Made by a program: the position numbers and the translations under genes
Notes under the pieces: generated by a model
Told to the model about the DNA's origin: nothing
What the model saw: only the letters and a program-made list of their open reading frames with translations
The model's database searches: none
Shown here: positions 43,973 to 52,229 of the stretch, in pieces
Position numbering within the stretch: position 1 is the stretch's first letter
How the letters are laid out: each line of letters begins with the position of its first letter
Source of the DNA: Dyadobacter flavalbus
Lineage (GTDB): Bacteria > Bacteroidota > Bacteroidia > Cytophagales > Spirosomataceae
Direction: 5' to 3'
DNA: 64,000 nucleotides
Assembly (NCBI RefSeq): GCF_006149045.1
Contig: NZ_VBSN01000019.1
Span: 1 to 64,000, forward strand

Positions 43973-44442
43973 TTGGACACCGTGTTTCTGGCTTCCCGGA
44001 AATATTTCAAGGGAACCCAAAGCATCCCGAAACATTCGCCCTCATGCTTTCCAAGGTGCTTATGATGCATTTTATGCGCCCGCCGTATTGCTTTCAGATA
44101 AACGGAATCCGTTTTGCGGAAAATTTTGAAACGCTGATGAATAAAAATATCATGTACTAGAAAATACGTAAAGCCATAAATTGTAATCCCCAGCCCGATA
44201 TAAAAAAGATAAGTGGCTTCTGTATTAAGTCCTAGTAAAAGACAGGTGATGCCGGGCGTGGCAAAAATCACAAAGAAATAATCGTTTTTCTCGAAAAAAT
44301 CACCGTCGTCTCTTTGGTGATGATCGTGATGCAAAGACCATAAAGCACCGTGCATCAAATACTTATGCGCAAGCCATGCCATGCATTCCATTCCTACAAA
44401 TGCGGCAATGACAATCAGTGTATTGGCGATCCAGGGATTCAT
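43969..44442 (-). CDS. crtZ: Beta-carotene hydroxylase
   Basis: A 157-residue membrane di-iron hydroxylase. Histidine boxes are HKYLMH, HHDHH, HDIFIHQR and HKMHHKH, the set that binds iron in CrtZ. Three or four membrane segments lie in between. It hydroxylates positions 3 and 3' of beta-carotene, giving zeaxanthin. It overlaps crtY by 4 nt and is 48 bp from idi. Together with crtY this predicts a zeaxanthin-type pigment unless further enzymes act. Confidence 0.93.
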   Translation of the reverse strand: MNPWIANTLIVIAAFVGMECMAWLAHKYLMHGALWSLHHDHHQRDDGDFFEKNDYFFVIFATPGITCLLLGLNTEATYLFYIGLGITIYGFTYFLVHDIFIHQRFKIFRKTDSVYLKAIRRAHKMHHKHLGKHEGECFGMLWVPLKYFREARNTVSK

Positions 44443-44490
44443 AATATATCAATTGTTTGCAGTTGGCTGCCTGTTAATGAAATGATGATT

Positions 44491-45012
44491 CTACTTTGGT
44501 AACGAAATTTTGTCCTCTACTTCCGAAAGGCATATTTTCAGCCATTCCGTATAGGATTCCGGATTTCTGATCAGATCGGCTTTAAGCTCTTCCATCCGGA
44601 TGTATTTGTAATTGCTCACTTCCAGCGTATTGATCTCCGGAACGGCATCCGAAATGCCCCAGAAAACATGATCCAGCTCGTTTTCTGCCAGCCCGTTTTC
44701 AAGATTCACATGATACTGGAAAGTAAACAGAAACTGCAATTCTGCTTCAATGCCCATTTCCTGCTGAAGTCTGCGTACGGCGCCGTCATGCGCGGACTCG
44801 TCCGGCAGCGGATGACTGCAGCATGTATTTGACCAGAGTCCTTCGGAATGGTATTTCCCGAAAGCCCTTTGCTGCAGAAGCATTTCACCTTCGGAGTTAA
44901 AAATAAATACGGAAAATGCACGGTGCAACACGCCTTTCTGATGCGCTTCAAGCTTCGGCATAAGGCCCACTTCCACGTCATCTTCATTTACTAGCACAAC
45001 CTGATCGTTCAT
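44491..45012 (-). CDS. idi: Isopentenyl-diphosphate delta-isomerase, type 1
   Basis: A 173-residue Nudix-fold isomerase. The active-site Cys is in SNTCCSHPL and the Glu in NELDHVFWG; His ligands of the metal site are in EAHQKGVLHRAF. It interconverts IPP and DMAPP, supplying the isoprenoid pathway in the cytosol. Its place inside the carotenoid operon (71 bp after crtB) suggests that the operon raises isoprenoid flow. Type 1 idi has no flavin; the fold and length fit E. coli idi (182). Confidence 0.94.
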   Translation of the reverse strand: MNDQVVLVNEDDVEVGLMPKLEAHQKGVLHRAFSVFIFNSEGEMLLQQRAFGKYHSEGLWSNTCCSHPLPDESAHDGAVRRLQQEMGIEAELQFLFTFQYHVNLENGLAENELDHVFWGISDAVPEINTLEVSNYKYIRMEELKADLIRNPESYTEWLKICLSEVEDKISLPK

Positions 45013-45083
45013 AAATAAGGATTTTAAGGATTTCCGGATAATGTGAGTTATCCGTCGCTGATATTGGTTACAACAAAAAAACG

Positions 45084-45920
45084 TTATAAAAGATCAAACT
45101 GATGCCTTACAAGTGAACGAAACATTAAGCCGACTTTATCATAATCCGGAATCCGGATGCGTGCATTCATCACGTTTTCAGGAGCTGTTTCCTTGATTCT
45201 CAGAAATAGTTTTTTGTAATAATAATACGCAAGATAAACGCCTCTTCTCGAACCGCTCGGCAGGCGCCTGATTCCGACAAGTGCCTGTTCAAAGTCGTCT
45301 TCAATTTCCTGCTGGATGATTTCCTTGTCTCTGGAAGAAAAATGATTAAAGTTAACGCCTGGAAAATAGGTTCTTCCAAGATCCTGATAATCCGCTTTCA
45401 GGTCGCGCAGGAAATTGACTTTCTGAAAAGCGGCACCGAGTTTCATGGCAAAAGGTTTCAGGTCTTCAAAAAGCTTGTTGTTTCCTTCTGTAAAGACGCG
45501 GAGGCACATCAGCCCCACCACTTCGGCCGATCCGAGAATATATTCGTTGTAGGAATCCGCCGTATGATCTTTTTTCATCAGGTCCATTTCCATGCTTTTC
45601 AGGAAAGTATCAACGAGTTTCCACTCAATATTGTAAGTATGGACAACGTGCTGGAAACTGTTCAGAATGGGATTGATGCTGATTTTGTCACGAATGGCTT
45701 CCACGGTGTCCTGCCGTATTTTCGCCATCATGAATTCTTTGTTGTAGTCGTGAAAGCTGTCCACAATTTCATCGGCAAGTCTTACAAAGCCGTAAATGCC
45801 GTAGATCGGCTTGTGAAATTCTGCCTTAAGAAAATAGATTCCCAGTGAAAATGAAGTGCTGTATAATTGGGTTGTGGTTTTGCTGCATGTAGCGGATAAA
45901 TTGTCAAAAAGGATCTTCAT
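45084..45920 (-). CDS. crtB: Phytoene synthase
   Basis: A 278-residue squalene/phytoene synthase. Two Asp-rich motifs bind Mg-diphosphate: DEIVD and DLKAD, the latter in LRDLKADYQDLGRTYFP. It condenses two GGPP molecules to 15-cis-phytoene. Length and motifs fit CrtB (about 290). It follows crtI with 3 bp between stop and start. No GGPP synthase lies in the window. Confidence 0.94.
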   Translation of the reverse strand: MKILFDNLSATCSKTTTQLYSTSFSLGIYFLKAEFHKPIYGIYGFVRLADEIVDSFHDYNKEFMMAKIRQDTVEAIRDKISINPILNSFQHVVHTYNIEWKLVDTFLKSMEMDLMKKDHTADSYNEYILGSAEVVGLMCLRVFTEGNNKLFEDLKPFAMKLGAAFQKVNFLRDLKADYQDLGRTYFPGVNFNHFSSRDKEIIQQEIEDDFEQALVGIRRLPSGSRRGVYLAYYYYKKLFLRIKETAPENVMNARIRIPDYDKVGLMFRSLVRHQFDLL

Positions 45921-45923
45921 AAC

Positions 45924-47429
45924 TTACCTATTTAGGAATTTTAATAGTTCATTAGCTGCTATACGTCCAGAAATAATGGAAGGCGGCACGCCGGGTCCCG
46001 GCACTGTAAGCTGGCCGGCATAAAACAGATTACTTACTTTTCTACTTTTCAGCTTGGGCTTGAAAATAGCCGTCTGCATCAGTGTGTTGGCAAGTCCGTA
46101 AGCATTGCCTTTGTATGCATTGTAATCATTCACAAAATTGGATGTCGAATAACTCTTTTTATACAATATATGGCTTCTGATGTCTTCGCCGGCAAATTTT
46201 TCCAGTCTGTCCATCAATGCGTTGTAATATTGTTCGCGTATAACCTCAGGATCGTTCAGCCCGATGGCGATAGGCATTAGCACAAACAGGTTCTCGCAGC
46301 CTTCGGGTGCAACGGACGGATCGGTTTTAGACGGGCAGCAAACGTAAAAGAGCGGGTTTGCAGGCCATTTTTTGTCTTTGTAAATTTCCACCGCATGCTG
46401 TTCAAAATCCTCATCGAAAAAAAGGTTGTGATGACGGAGCTTTTCAATTTTCTTGTCAACACCCAGATAAAACAGCAGACAGGAAGGTGCAAAAACCCGG
46501 TTTTCCCAGTAAGATTCCGGATAGGAACGGTAATTTTTTTCCAGCAAAGCGGTTTCGATGTGATGATAATCAGCACTTCCGATCACAGCGTCTGTTTGCT
46601 GGCTGTTGCCGTTGGCATGAATATGGCTGATCGTACCCTTCTGGATTTCTAGCTTTTCAACATTTTGGGAAGTTTTAAAATTAACTCCCATGTTTTCAGC
46701 AATTTGCCTGAAAGAATCGGCTACTTTCCCAAAACCGCCCATCGGATAAAATGTTCCCTGTTTCAATCCTGAAAAGTTCATCAGACTGTACAGGGCAGGC
46801 GTATCTTTTGGCATGGCACCGAGGAACAAAACCGGAAATTCGATCAGCGCAAGTAGCCGCGGATCCTTGAAATACTGCCTTACATGCTTGCTGAAAGAGG
46901 TGAACAACTGAAGTTTCAATGCATCCTTAAACAGCTGAAAACTAAAGAACTCCGTAACGGAATGCCCGGGCTTGTAAACCATGTCGTTCATGCCGACATG
47001 ATACTTGAATTCGCCTTCTGCTATGAACTTTTTGAGCTTTTCCGCGCTTCCCGGTTCTATGCTTTCAAAAAGTGTGCAAACGTCATCGAAACCGGCGGGA
47101 ATGTCCATGACTTCACCGGCCCCGAAAATCACTGCAAATCCCGGGTCCAGCTTTCTGAGCTCGTAAAAGTCAGCCGTAATGTTTCCGAACAACTGATAAA
47201 AACTGTCGTAAACGTCAGGCATCCAGTACCAGCTCGGGCCCATGTCGAATACAAATCCATCCTGTGCAAACGTTCTGGCCCTTCCGCCGATTTCCCGGTT
47301 TTTTTCATAGACAGTTACTTTGCTTCCGTGCATGGCCAGTACCGCAGAAGCGGCCAAACCCGAAAACCCTGATCCGATTACTGCTACTTCCGGCGATTTC
47401 CCCAATGTTGTTACCCTTTTAGTTTGCAT
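45924..47429 (-). CDS. crtI: Phytoene desaturase
   Basis: A 501-residue FAD-dependent desaturase. The N-terminal dinucleotide motif is AVIGSGFSGLAASAVLA, with GGRARTF next; the C-terminal motif GQLTVPGPGVPPSIISGRIA is diagnostic for CrtI. It introduces four double bonds into phytoene to give lycopene. Its start overlaps the regulator gene by 11 nt, so regulator and enzymes are cotranscribed. Confidence 0.95.
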   Translation of the reverse strand: MQTKRVTTLGKSPEVAVIGSGFSGLAASAVLAMHGSKVTVYEKNREIGGRARTFAQDGFVFDMGPSWYWMPDVYDSFYQLFGNITADFYELRKLDPGFAVIFGAGEVMDIPAGFDDVCTLFESIEPGSAEKLKKFIAEGEFKYHVGMNDMVYKPGHSVTEFFSFQLFKDALKLQLFTSFSKHVRQYFKDPRLLALIEFPVLFLGAMPKDTPALYSLMNFSGLKQGTFYPMGGFGKVADSFRQIAENMGVNFKTSQNVEKLEIQKGTISHIHANGNSQQTDAVIGSADYHHIETALLEKNYRSYPESYWENRVFAPSCLLFYLGVDKKIEKLRHHNLFFDEDFEQHAVEIYKDKKWPANPLFYVCCPSKTDPSVAPEGCENLFVLMPIAIGLNDPEVIREQYYNALMDRLEKFAGEDIRSHILYKKSYSTSNFVNDYNAYKGNAYGLANTLMQTAIFKPKLKSRKVSNLFYAGQLTVPGPGVPPSIISGRIAANELLKFLNR

Positions 47430-48315
47430 GAGTATTTAGAATTTCAATGAGGCTGTCTATGGATTTGATGCAGACAATCCCCATCTTTTGCGCAATTTCC
47501 ATCGTTTTTTCATCACCGCCTGAAATACATACGGCGAGTTCACTGAAATCGGTTCTCAGCTGTTGAAAATATTTTTCAGTACGGTCCTCCGGACGGTTAC
47601 TGACAATGAATGAATAAATGTGTGTAGGCTTGCATTGTGCAATTACGAACAATAGATCTTTATATGGCACACGGGCACCCAGATAAATCACAGCATGTCC
47701 GTGTTCGCGTATAAGATAGTGTGCGAAAAGTAACCCGATTTCATGATCTTCCTGCTCATCCAGGAAAAGTACCCATTTTTGTTCCGGATTTTGCGGATAG
47801 GGTAAATGATTGATTGCGGAGAATATTTTCTGTCTGATAAGATTAGACAAAAAGTGTTCCTGCGATGGCAGAAGGTCGTCTTTGATCCACATCAACCCGG
47901 TACGGACCAGAAGCGGATACAGTATCTTTTCATAAATCTTATGCATGCCGAAAGTTCTGACCGCATTGGAAAACAGGGATTCAAAAAGCAGAACGTCGTA
48001 AGTAGCAATCGCTATAAGCGCCTGACTGATGACCGCTTCAACCTGTACGTCATCGTGCACCGGCTCTGCGATGATCCTTTCTATCTCGCCTGCAAGCTGG
48101 TCTTTGGTCAGTTTGCTGATCTTTGAAATTTTCATTCCGCGATTCAGGAGTGTACATACGTTCAGCAGCTTCTTCAGCTGTTCATCATTGTACAGCCGGA
48201 TATTGGTGTCCGTCCGTTCCGGTTCCAGAAGGCCATACCGCTGTTCCCATATTCTGATGGTGTGCGCTTTCATGCTGCTGATCCGTTCCAGGTCTTTAAT
48301 AGAATACGTTGACAT
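47419..48315 (-). CDS. CarH/LitR-type B12-binding MerR regulator of carotenoid genes
   Basis: A 298-residue regulator, started at 48315 (MSTYSIKDLERISS); an ATG at 48327 adds 4 residues. The N-terminal MerR helix-turn-helix reads KAHTIRIWEQRYGLL. The C-terminal half carries both cobalamin signatures: W-x9-EH (Trp143, Glu153-His154) and ExHxxG (189-194, EDHEIG). In CarH these bind adenosylcobalamin; dark tetramers repress carotenoid genes and light breaks them. Here it heads the crtI-crtB-idi-crtZ-crtY operon, so it would repress its own operon, lifting repression in light. Light response itself is inference. An inverted repeat in its promoter may be its operator. Confidence 0.88.
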   Translation of the reverse strand: MSTYSIKDLERISSMKAHTIRIWEQRYGLLEPERTDTNIRLYNDEQLKKLLNVCTLLNRGMKISKISKLTKDQLAGEIERIIAEPVHDDVQVEAVISQALIAIATYDVLLFESLFSNAVRTFGMHKIYEKILYPLLVRTGLMWIKDDLLPSQEHFLSNLIRQKIFSAINHLPYPQNPEQKWVLFLDEQEDHEIGLLFAHYLIREHGHAVIYLGARVPYKDLLFVIAQCKPTHIYSFIVSNRPEDRTEKYFQQLRTDFSELAVCISGGDEKTMEIAQKMGIVCIKSIDSLIEILNTHAN

Positions 48316-48353
48316 TTTGTTTAACATTTTTCAAAAATAGTTAAACAAAATTA
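48315..48353 (-). promoter_or_regulatory. Promoter and probable operator of the carotenoid operon
   Basis: An 11-bp perfect inverted repeat, TTTTGTTTAAC (48315-48325) and GTTAAACAAAA (48340-48350), has 14 bp between arms. On the minus strand TAATTTTG (48353 to 48346) matches the -7 consensus and overlaps the upstream arm. A dimer or tetramer of the MerR-type regulator sitting here would block its own promoter. Confidence 0.6.
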
Positions 48354-48366
48354 TTTTTTGTTCTTT

Positions 48367-48399
48367 TTGTCTGAAAATTAAAATTTGATGCTACATTTG
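48367..48399 (+). promoter_or_regulatory. Likely promoter of the S24-type regulator
   Basis: A TTG at 48367-48369 and TACATTTG at 48392-48399 match the -33 and -7 elements of Bacteroidota sigma-A promoters, 22 bp apart, 45 bp before the ATG at 48445. It diverges from the carotenoid promoter in the same 117-bp gap. Confidence 0.5.
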
Positions 48400-48444
48400 A
48401 TATTATTAATATCTATTGTTTGATTTTAAAAATATCAACGGGTT

Positions 48445-49254
48445 ATGGGAGCTCAGGAAATTTATTGGCCGGTGAACATCAGGTTTCTCCGTCTTCGTCG
48501 TAAACTCAGTCAGGAAGCGCTGGCTGAAAAACTGGGTATTTCCCGGGTCAAGCTGAATGCACATGAAAGCGGAAGGACGGCCAATCCGACGATTGATGAC
48601 CTCATCAACTTTTCGGAACTGTTCAGGATGAGCATCGACAGCCTGCTGAAAATCGACATCAGCAAGCTTTCGGAACAGAAGATCAAAGACCTGGAAGAAG
48701 GCAGTGAACTGTTTATGAAAGGAAGTCAGGTCCGGGTGCTGGCCATAACCGTTGACAAGCAGGAAAAAGAAAACATCGAATATGTCCCCGTGCAGGCCAA
48801 AGCCGGATACCGCTCCGGTTACAGCGACCCTGAATTTCTGGCGACGCTGCCGAGGTTCAGTTTGCCGACACTGCCCAGAAGCGGAACTTTCCGGATGTTC
48901 CCGACTGTCGGCGATTCCATGCTCCCGGTTCCGGAAGGCAGCGATATTATTACGCGTTATGTGCAGGACTGGACAAGCCTTAAACCGGAAACACCATGCA
49001 TCGTAATTCTGAAAGGTGATCAGGATTTTGTGTTCAAGCAGGTGACGATCAATCCGGACGGAACCATGCTTTTGCAATCGTTCAACAAACAGTATTTTGC
49101 TTATACCGTACCCATTTCAGAAGTAATCGAACTCTGGGAATATTACAGTTTCCACAGCAAGCAGCTTCCCGAAGCACAAACGGATATGCAGCAACTTATG
49201 CGTATGTTACAGGAAATGCAGAACGAGATCAAGGAAATAAAAGGACGCGCCTGA
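48445..49254 (+). CDS. XRE-family regulator with LexA-like S24 peptidase domain
   Basis: A 269-residue regulator. The helix-turn-helix is at about 13-68 (LSQEALAEKLGISRVKLNAHE). The C-terminal half is an S24 peptidase-like domain: Ser158 in TVGDSMLPV and Lys198 in FVFKQV form the catalytic dyad, and an Ala-Gly pair at 120-121 (AKAGY) lies at the spacing of the LexA cleavage site. It may therefore cleave itself under stress or, like many Bacteroidota homologues, merely dimerise through this domain. It is transcribed away from the carotenoid operon. A coiled tail (QQLMRMLQEMQNEIKEIKG) ends the protein. Confidence 0.9.
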   Translation: MGAQEIYWPVNIRFLRLRRKLSQEALAEKLGISRVKLNAHESGRTANPTIDDLINFSELFRMSIDSLLKIDISKLSEQKIKDLEEGSELFMKGSQVRVLAITVDKQEKENIEYVPVQAKAGYRSGYSDPEFLATLPRFSLPTLPRSGTFRMFPTVGDSMLPVPEGSDIITRYVQDWTSLKPETPCIVILKGDQDFVFKQVTINPDGTMLLQSFNKQYFAYTVPISEVIELWEYYSFHSKQLPEAQTDMQQLMRMLQEMQNEIKEIKGRA

Positions 49255-49271
49255 TCTGGAAACCATGCTGA

Positions 49272-50420
49272 TCAGACGAGTTTCCGCCCTTTCCATTCAT
49301 ATTCGGGTTTTTGGGCAACAAGCCCGAAAAAGCAGACGTAAAAAGGATAAATAAGCTGCGTAACAGGGATGTACATAATGGATTTCGGTCTCCGCAGGAA
49401 GTTCAGTATAATGCCAAGAAACAGCCATTCCGGAATACACTTTACGGCTGCAAGCATCAGAAATGTCCGAAGATCAATCAAACCAACTATGTTCAGCGCG
49501 ATTCCAGTAAGCAAAGAAAAATTACACATGAAAATATAAAGTGCCAGCACAAGCGGCGTACGGCTTTGGTAATGTTTCCATTTGCTTGCCCATCTTTTGC
49601 GCTGACGGAAAAACCCGGTCCAGGTACTGTGCGCTTTGGTGTAAACGACAGCGCGGGAATCCTTCAGAAAACGGATGCTTCCCGGAAAAGCAGCTGCCAT
49701 TTTGTGCATCAGGAATTCGTCGTCACCCGATGCAATATGTCTTACGCCGTCAAATCCGCTGACCTGAGTAAACGCACTTTTTTCGTAGGCAAGGTTGGCA
49801 CCATTGCATAAAGAAGGATAACCGGCAGAAATAGCGCTCGCACCGCTTCCGATCAGGCTGGCAAATTCAACCGTTTGCAAATGATCGGTCAGGGATCGGG
49901 GATCGGAAAATGTAACCGGCGAACTGATCAGCTTTGCACCCGTTGCCGCGTGGCAGTCTGCAATGGCGCGCAGCCAATGCGGTCCGTTCCGGCAGTCGCC
50001 GTCCGTTGTAACGATCAGGTTTCCTTTTGCATGGACAATGGCCGTCTCAATCGCTCTCTTTTTCGGGGAAGTCGTAGGCGTATTCGGCAGTGAAATGAGC
50101 CTGATATTGCATTGCGAACAATTAGCGATTTCACTGACGATTGCCGCAGTGCGGTCCGTAGAGTTGTCGTCCATGATCAGTACTTCAAACTGCAAAAACG
50201 GGAAGCTTTGATTTTCAAGATCGTTCAGCAATGCAGCCATGTTTTCCTCTTCGTTTCTTACGGGGACAATGACTGTAATGAAATCAGTACTGTTTATGTC
50301 GGAAGGCAGCTTTTTGATTTTATTCCAGAAAAACGTTAAGATAAAGGTAAATAGGGCATAGCTCCCGATTATGATCCAGAGAAGCGGAAGTAGCCACGGT
50401 AATATATAATGTTCTGTCAT
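49272..50420 (-). CDS. Membrane glycosyltransferase, family 2
   Basis: A 382-residue GT2 enzyme. One N-terminal membrane segment (about 9-31) precedes the GT-A domain with DDNSTDRT, the metal-binding TTDGDC, and SGDDEFLMHK plus QRKRWASKW, which are motifs of processive-like or lipid-linked GT2 enzymes. Three C-terminal membrane segments follow. It transfers a sugar from a nucleotide donor at the cytoplasmic membrane; the acceptor is unknown. It is 12 bp downstream of the flippase-like gene in the same operon. Carotenoid glycosylation is possible but has no direct support. Confidence 0.88.
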   Translation of the reverse strand: MTEHYILPWLLPLLWIIIGSYALFTFILTFFWNKIKKLPSDINSTDFITVIVPVRNEEENMAALLNDLENQSFPFLQFEVLIMDDNSTDRTAAIVSEIANCSQCNIRLISLPNTPTTSPKKRAIETAIVHAKGNLIVTTDGDCRNGPHWLRAIADCHAATGAKLISSPVTFSDPRSLTDHLQTVEFASLIGSGASAISAGYPSLCNGANLAYEKSAFTQVSGFDGVRHIASGDDEFLMHKMAAAFPGSIRFLKDSRAVVYTKAHSTWTGFFRQRKRWASKWKHYQSRTPLVLALYIFMCNFSLLTGIALNIVGLIDLRTFLMLAAVKCIPEWLFLGIILNFLRRPKSIMYIPVTQLIYPFYVCFFGLVAQKPEYEWKGRKLV

Positions 50421-50432
50421 CCGATGATATGA

Positions 50433-51446
50433 TTAAGATTTCATTTTTCCGGCATTTTTCCATTTGTATTTCCAGATCAGGAAAATCCCGATCAGGATAG
50501 GACCCAGCACGTTGATAATCCAGACAAGAAAAGTAGCTGCAATGATTTGCTCGGCAGGAAGCTGATAATGCTGAAATACAACCAATGCCGTAAATTCCCG
50601 GAGTCCCAGATCGCCAAGTACATTAACAGCGGGAATCAGGGTTTTGGCAAGAAAAATCAGCGACACGCAGGCTGCAAGTTCGGGTACGGAAACGGGAAAT
50701 CTGAAAAGCAGCAGTGCCATTATAAACTGGCTGATAAAAACCATGTAGCGAAGTGTTCCGTAAAATAGCGAGATCAGCAGTTCGCCGGCTGAGTAATTGC
50801 CGATGATCCGGATGTAGCCATGTATTTTTTTGAAAAATGTTTTTTCAGGGTTCCAGTTGGTAAGCGGTTTCCGGAGCCAAACGACAATTATTCCGGAAAA
50901 AAGGACTGTAATCAGCAATGCATGCAGGACTTGTTTGCTCCATACGGAAAGAGACAGGTTTTCATACAGATAAAACCAGCCTGCCGCACCTGCCGCCGCA
51001 GAAACATAAAACTGGATCCCGTTTGAAACAATTGCAGCGCCGATTGCTTCCAGGCGACGATCCGATTTCAGGGCGGCAACCCGGCCGATGGTGTCGCCAA
51101 GCTGAGCCGGCGCAGCCACGCCGATGGCCAGCCCGGTGAGCGTGCCGCGGAATGCATCCCTGAAAGTAACGGGAACCACTTTTCCGGCGAGCCGCTGCCA
51201 TTTCAGGCTTTCGAGCGCCCAGTTGACCGGTACGAGGAAAAGCATCAGAGAAAGCAGCGGCAAATGGTCAGCAGTCAACAGCTGCGCAAACACGATACTT
51301 ACGTCGCCAATGCCTTTTTGCTCATTCAGAAAGGTTTTATATATATAACTGATTATAAGAACTGTAACCAGCAGTTTTCCTGCCGCCAGCAGGTTCCTGA
51401 CGTTTCTTTTTTCTTTTGGACCTGAGAGTTCCTTATCTTGCACCAT
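50433..51446 (-). CDS. Flippase-like membrane protein (lysylphosphatidylglycerol synthase TM family)
   Basis: A 337-residue protein with about eight membrane segments, of the UPF0104/YbhN type: LLFRFPVSVPELAACVSLIFLAKTLIPAVNVLGDLGLREF is spread through its C-terminal half, and GTLTGLAIGVAAPAQLGDTIGRVAAL in the centre is characteristic. Members flip or assist transport of lipid-linked compounds. Starting at 51446 (MVQDKELSG), its start codon shares three bases with the divergent ruvC start; a longer frame reaches 51506 inside ruvC. It forms an operon with the GT2 gene. Confidence 0.82.
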   Translation of the reverse strand: MVQDKELSGPKEKRNVRNLLAAGKLLVTVLIISYIYKTFLNEQKGIGDVSIVFAQLLTADHLPLLSLMLFLVPVNWALESLKWQRLAGKVVPVTFRDAFRGTLTGLAIGVAAPAQLGDTIGRVAALKSDRRLEAIGAAIVSNGIQFYVSAAAGAAGWFYLYENLSLSVWSKQVLHALLITVLFSGIIVVWLRKPLTNWNPEKTFFKKIHGYIRIIGNYSAGELLISLFYGTLRYMVFISQFIMALLLFRFPVSVPELAACVSLIFLAKTLIPAVNVLGDLGLREFTALVVFQHYQLPAEQIIAATFLVWIINVLGPILIGIFLIWKYKWKNAGKMKS

Positions 51447-52038
51447 GATAAAAATGCAGCAGACCGAAGCTACTGAAAAGGTAATTATTGGAGTTGATCC
51501 CGGCACGCAGGTGATGGGCTATGGCGTGATTTCGGTAAAAGGGCAGCAAATTACGCTTGTTCAGTATGGTGTCATTCATCTGAGCAAATATACTACGCAT
51601 GAGTTGAAGTTGAAGAAAATCTTTGAACGCATCACCCAGCTGATTGAAGATTATCTTCCTGATGAAATGGCCATAGAAGATCCTTTTTATGGCAAAAACC
51701 CGCAATCCATGCTCAAACTCGGCCGTGCGCAGGGTGTTGCCATGGCAGCCGCACTGGCACGGGACATACCCATCGTGGAATATTCGCCACGGAAAGTAAA
51801 ACAGTCGGTGACCGGCAGCGGCAGTGCTTCCAAGGAACAGGTTGCCTATATGCTTGAAAAAATCCTTGCAATGGAACTGAGCCGTGAATTTATGGATGCA
51901 ACGGACGGAATCGCCATTGCAATATGCCATCAGTACCATGCAAATTCGCCTGCATCCGGCACTTCAGGCTCTTCCGGAAAGTCCAAAAAAGGCGGCTGGA
52001 GCGCTTTTGTAAGTGAGAATCCGGGAAGAATCAAGTAA
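51445..52038 (+). CDS. ruvC: Crossover junction endodeoxyribonuclease RuvC
   Basis: A 197-residue Holliday junction resolvase. Catalytic acids are seen in GVDPGTQVMGYGV, AIEDPFYGKNPQS and FMDATDGIAIAICH. The fold is RNase H-like. It resolves junctions with RuvAB in recombination. The C-terminal 25 residues (Gly/Ser/Lys-rich) are an extension common in Bacteroidota. Start at 51445 or 51454; the first makes the start codons of this and the flippase-like gene overlap head to head. Confidence 0.95.
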   Translation: MIKMQQTEATEKVIIGVDPGTQVMGYGVISVKGQQITLVQYGVIHLSKYTTHELKLKKIFERITQLIEDYLPDEMAIEDPFYGKNPQSMLKLGRAQGVAMAAALARDIPIVEYSPRKVKQSVTGSGSASKEQVAYMLEKILAMELSREFMDATDGIAIAICHQYHANSPASGTSGSSGKSKKGGWSAFVSENPGRIK

Positions 52039-52111
52039 CGCTTACCTCCGCCATTCAGTCCTCCAAGACCGACATTAAAAAATTTTAATGGTAATAATTT
52101 AAGATTGTTTT

Positions 52112-52182
52112 AGCTTAATCAAACGTTTGTTTAAAATTATCAAACAAACGTTTGATTAAGCTGTGTGCAAGTATTATCTTTG
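52112..52182 (+). promoter_or_regulatory. TetR-type operator and promoter of the efflux operon
   Basis: Two 21-bp perfectly complementary arms (52112-52132 and 52142-52162) flank a 9-bp spacer. Each arm contains the palindrome CAAACGTTTG, typical of TetR half-sites, so there are two operator sites. TTTG at 52151-52154 and TATCTTTG at 52175-52182, 20 bp apart, form a good Bacteroidota promoter, and the right arm covers the -33 element. Bound repressor would block transcription. Confidence 0.8.
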
Positions 52183-52229
52183 TAACATCATTTAACAATG
52201 AATGCGGAAAAAATAAACGACTTCATTAA

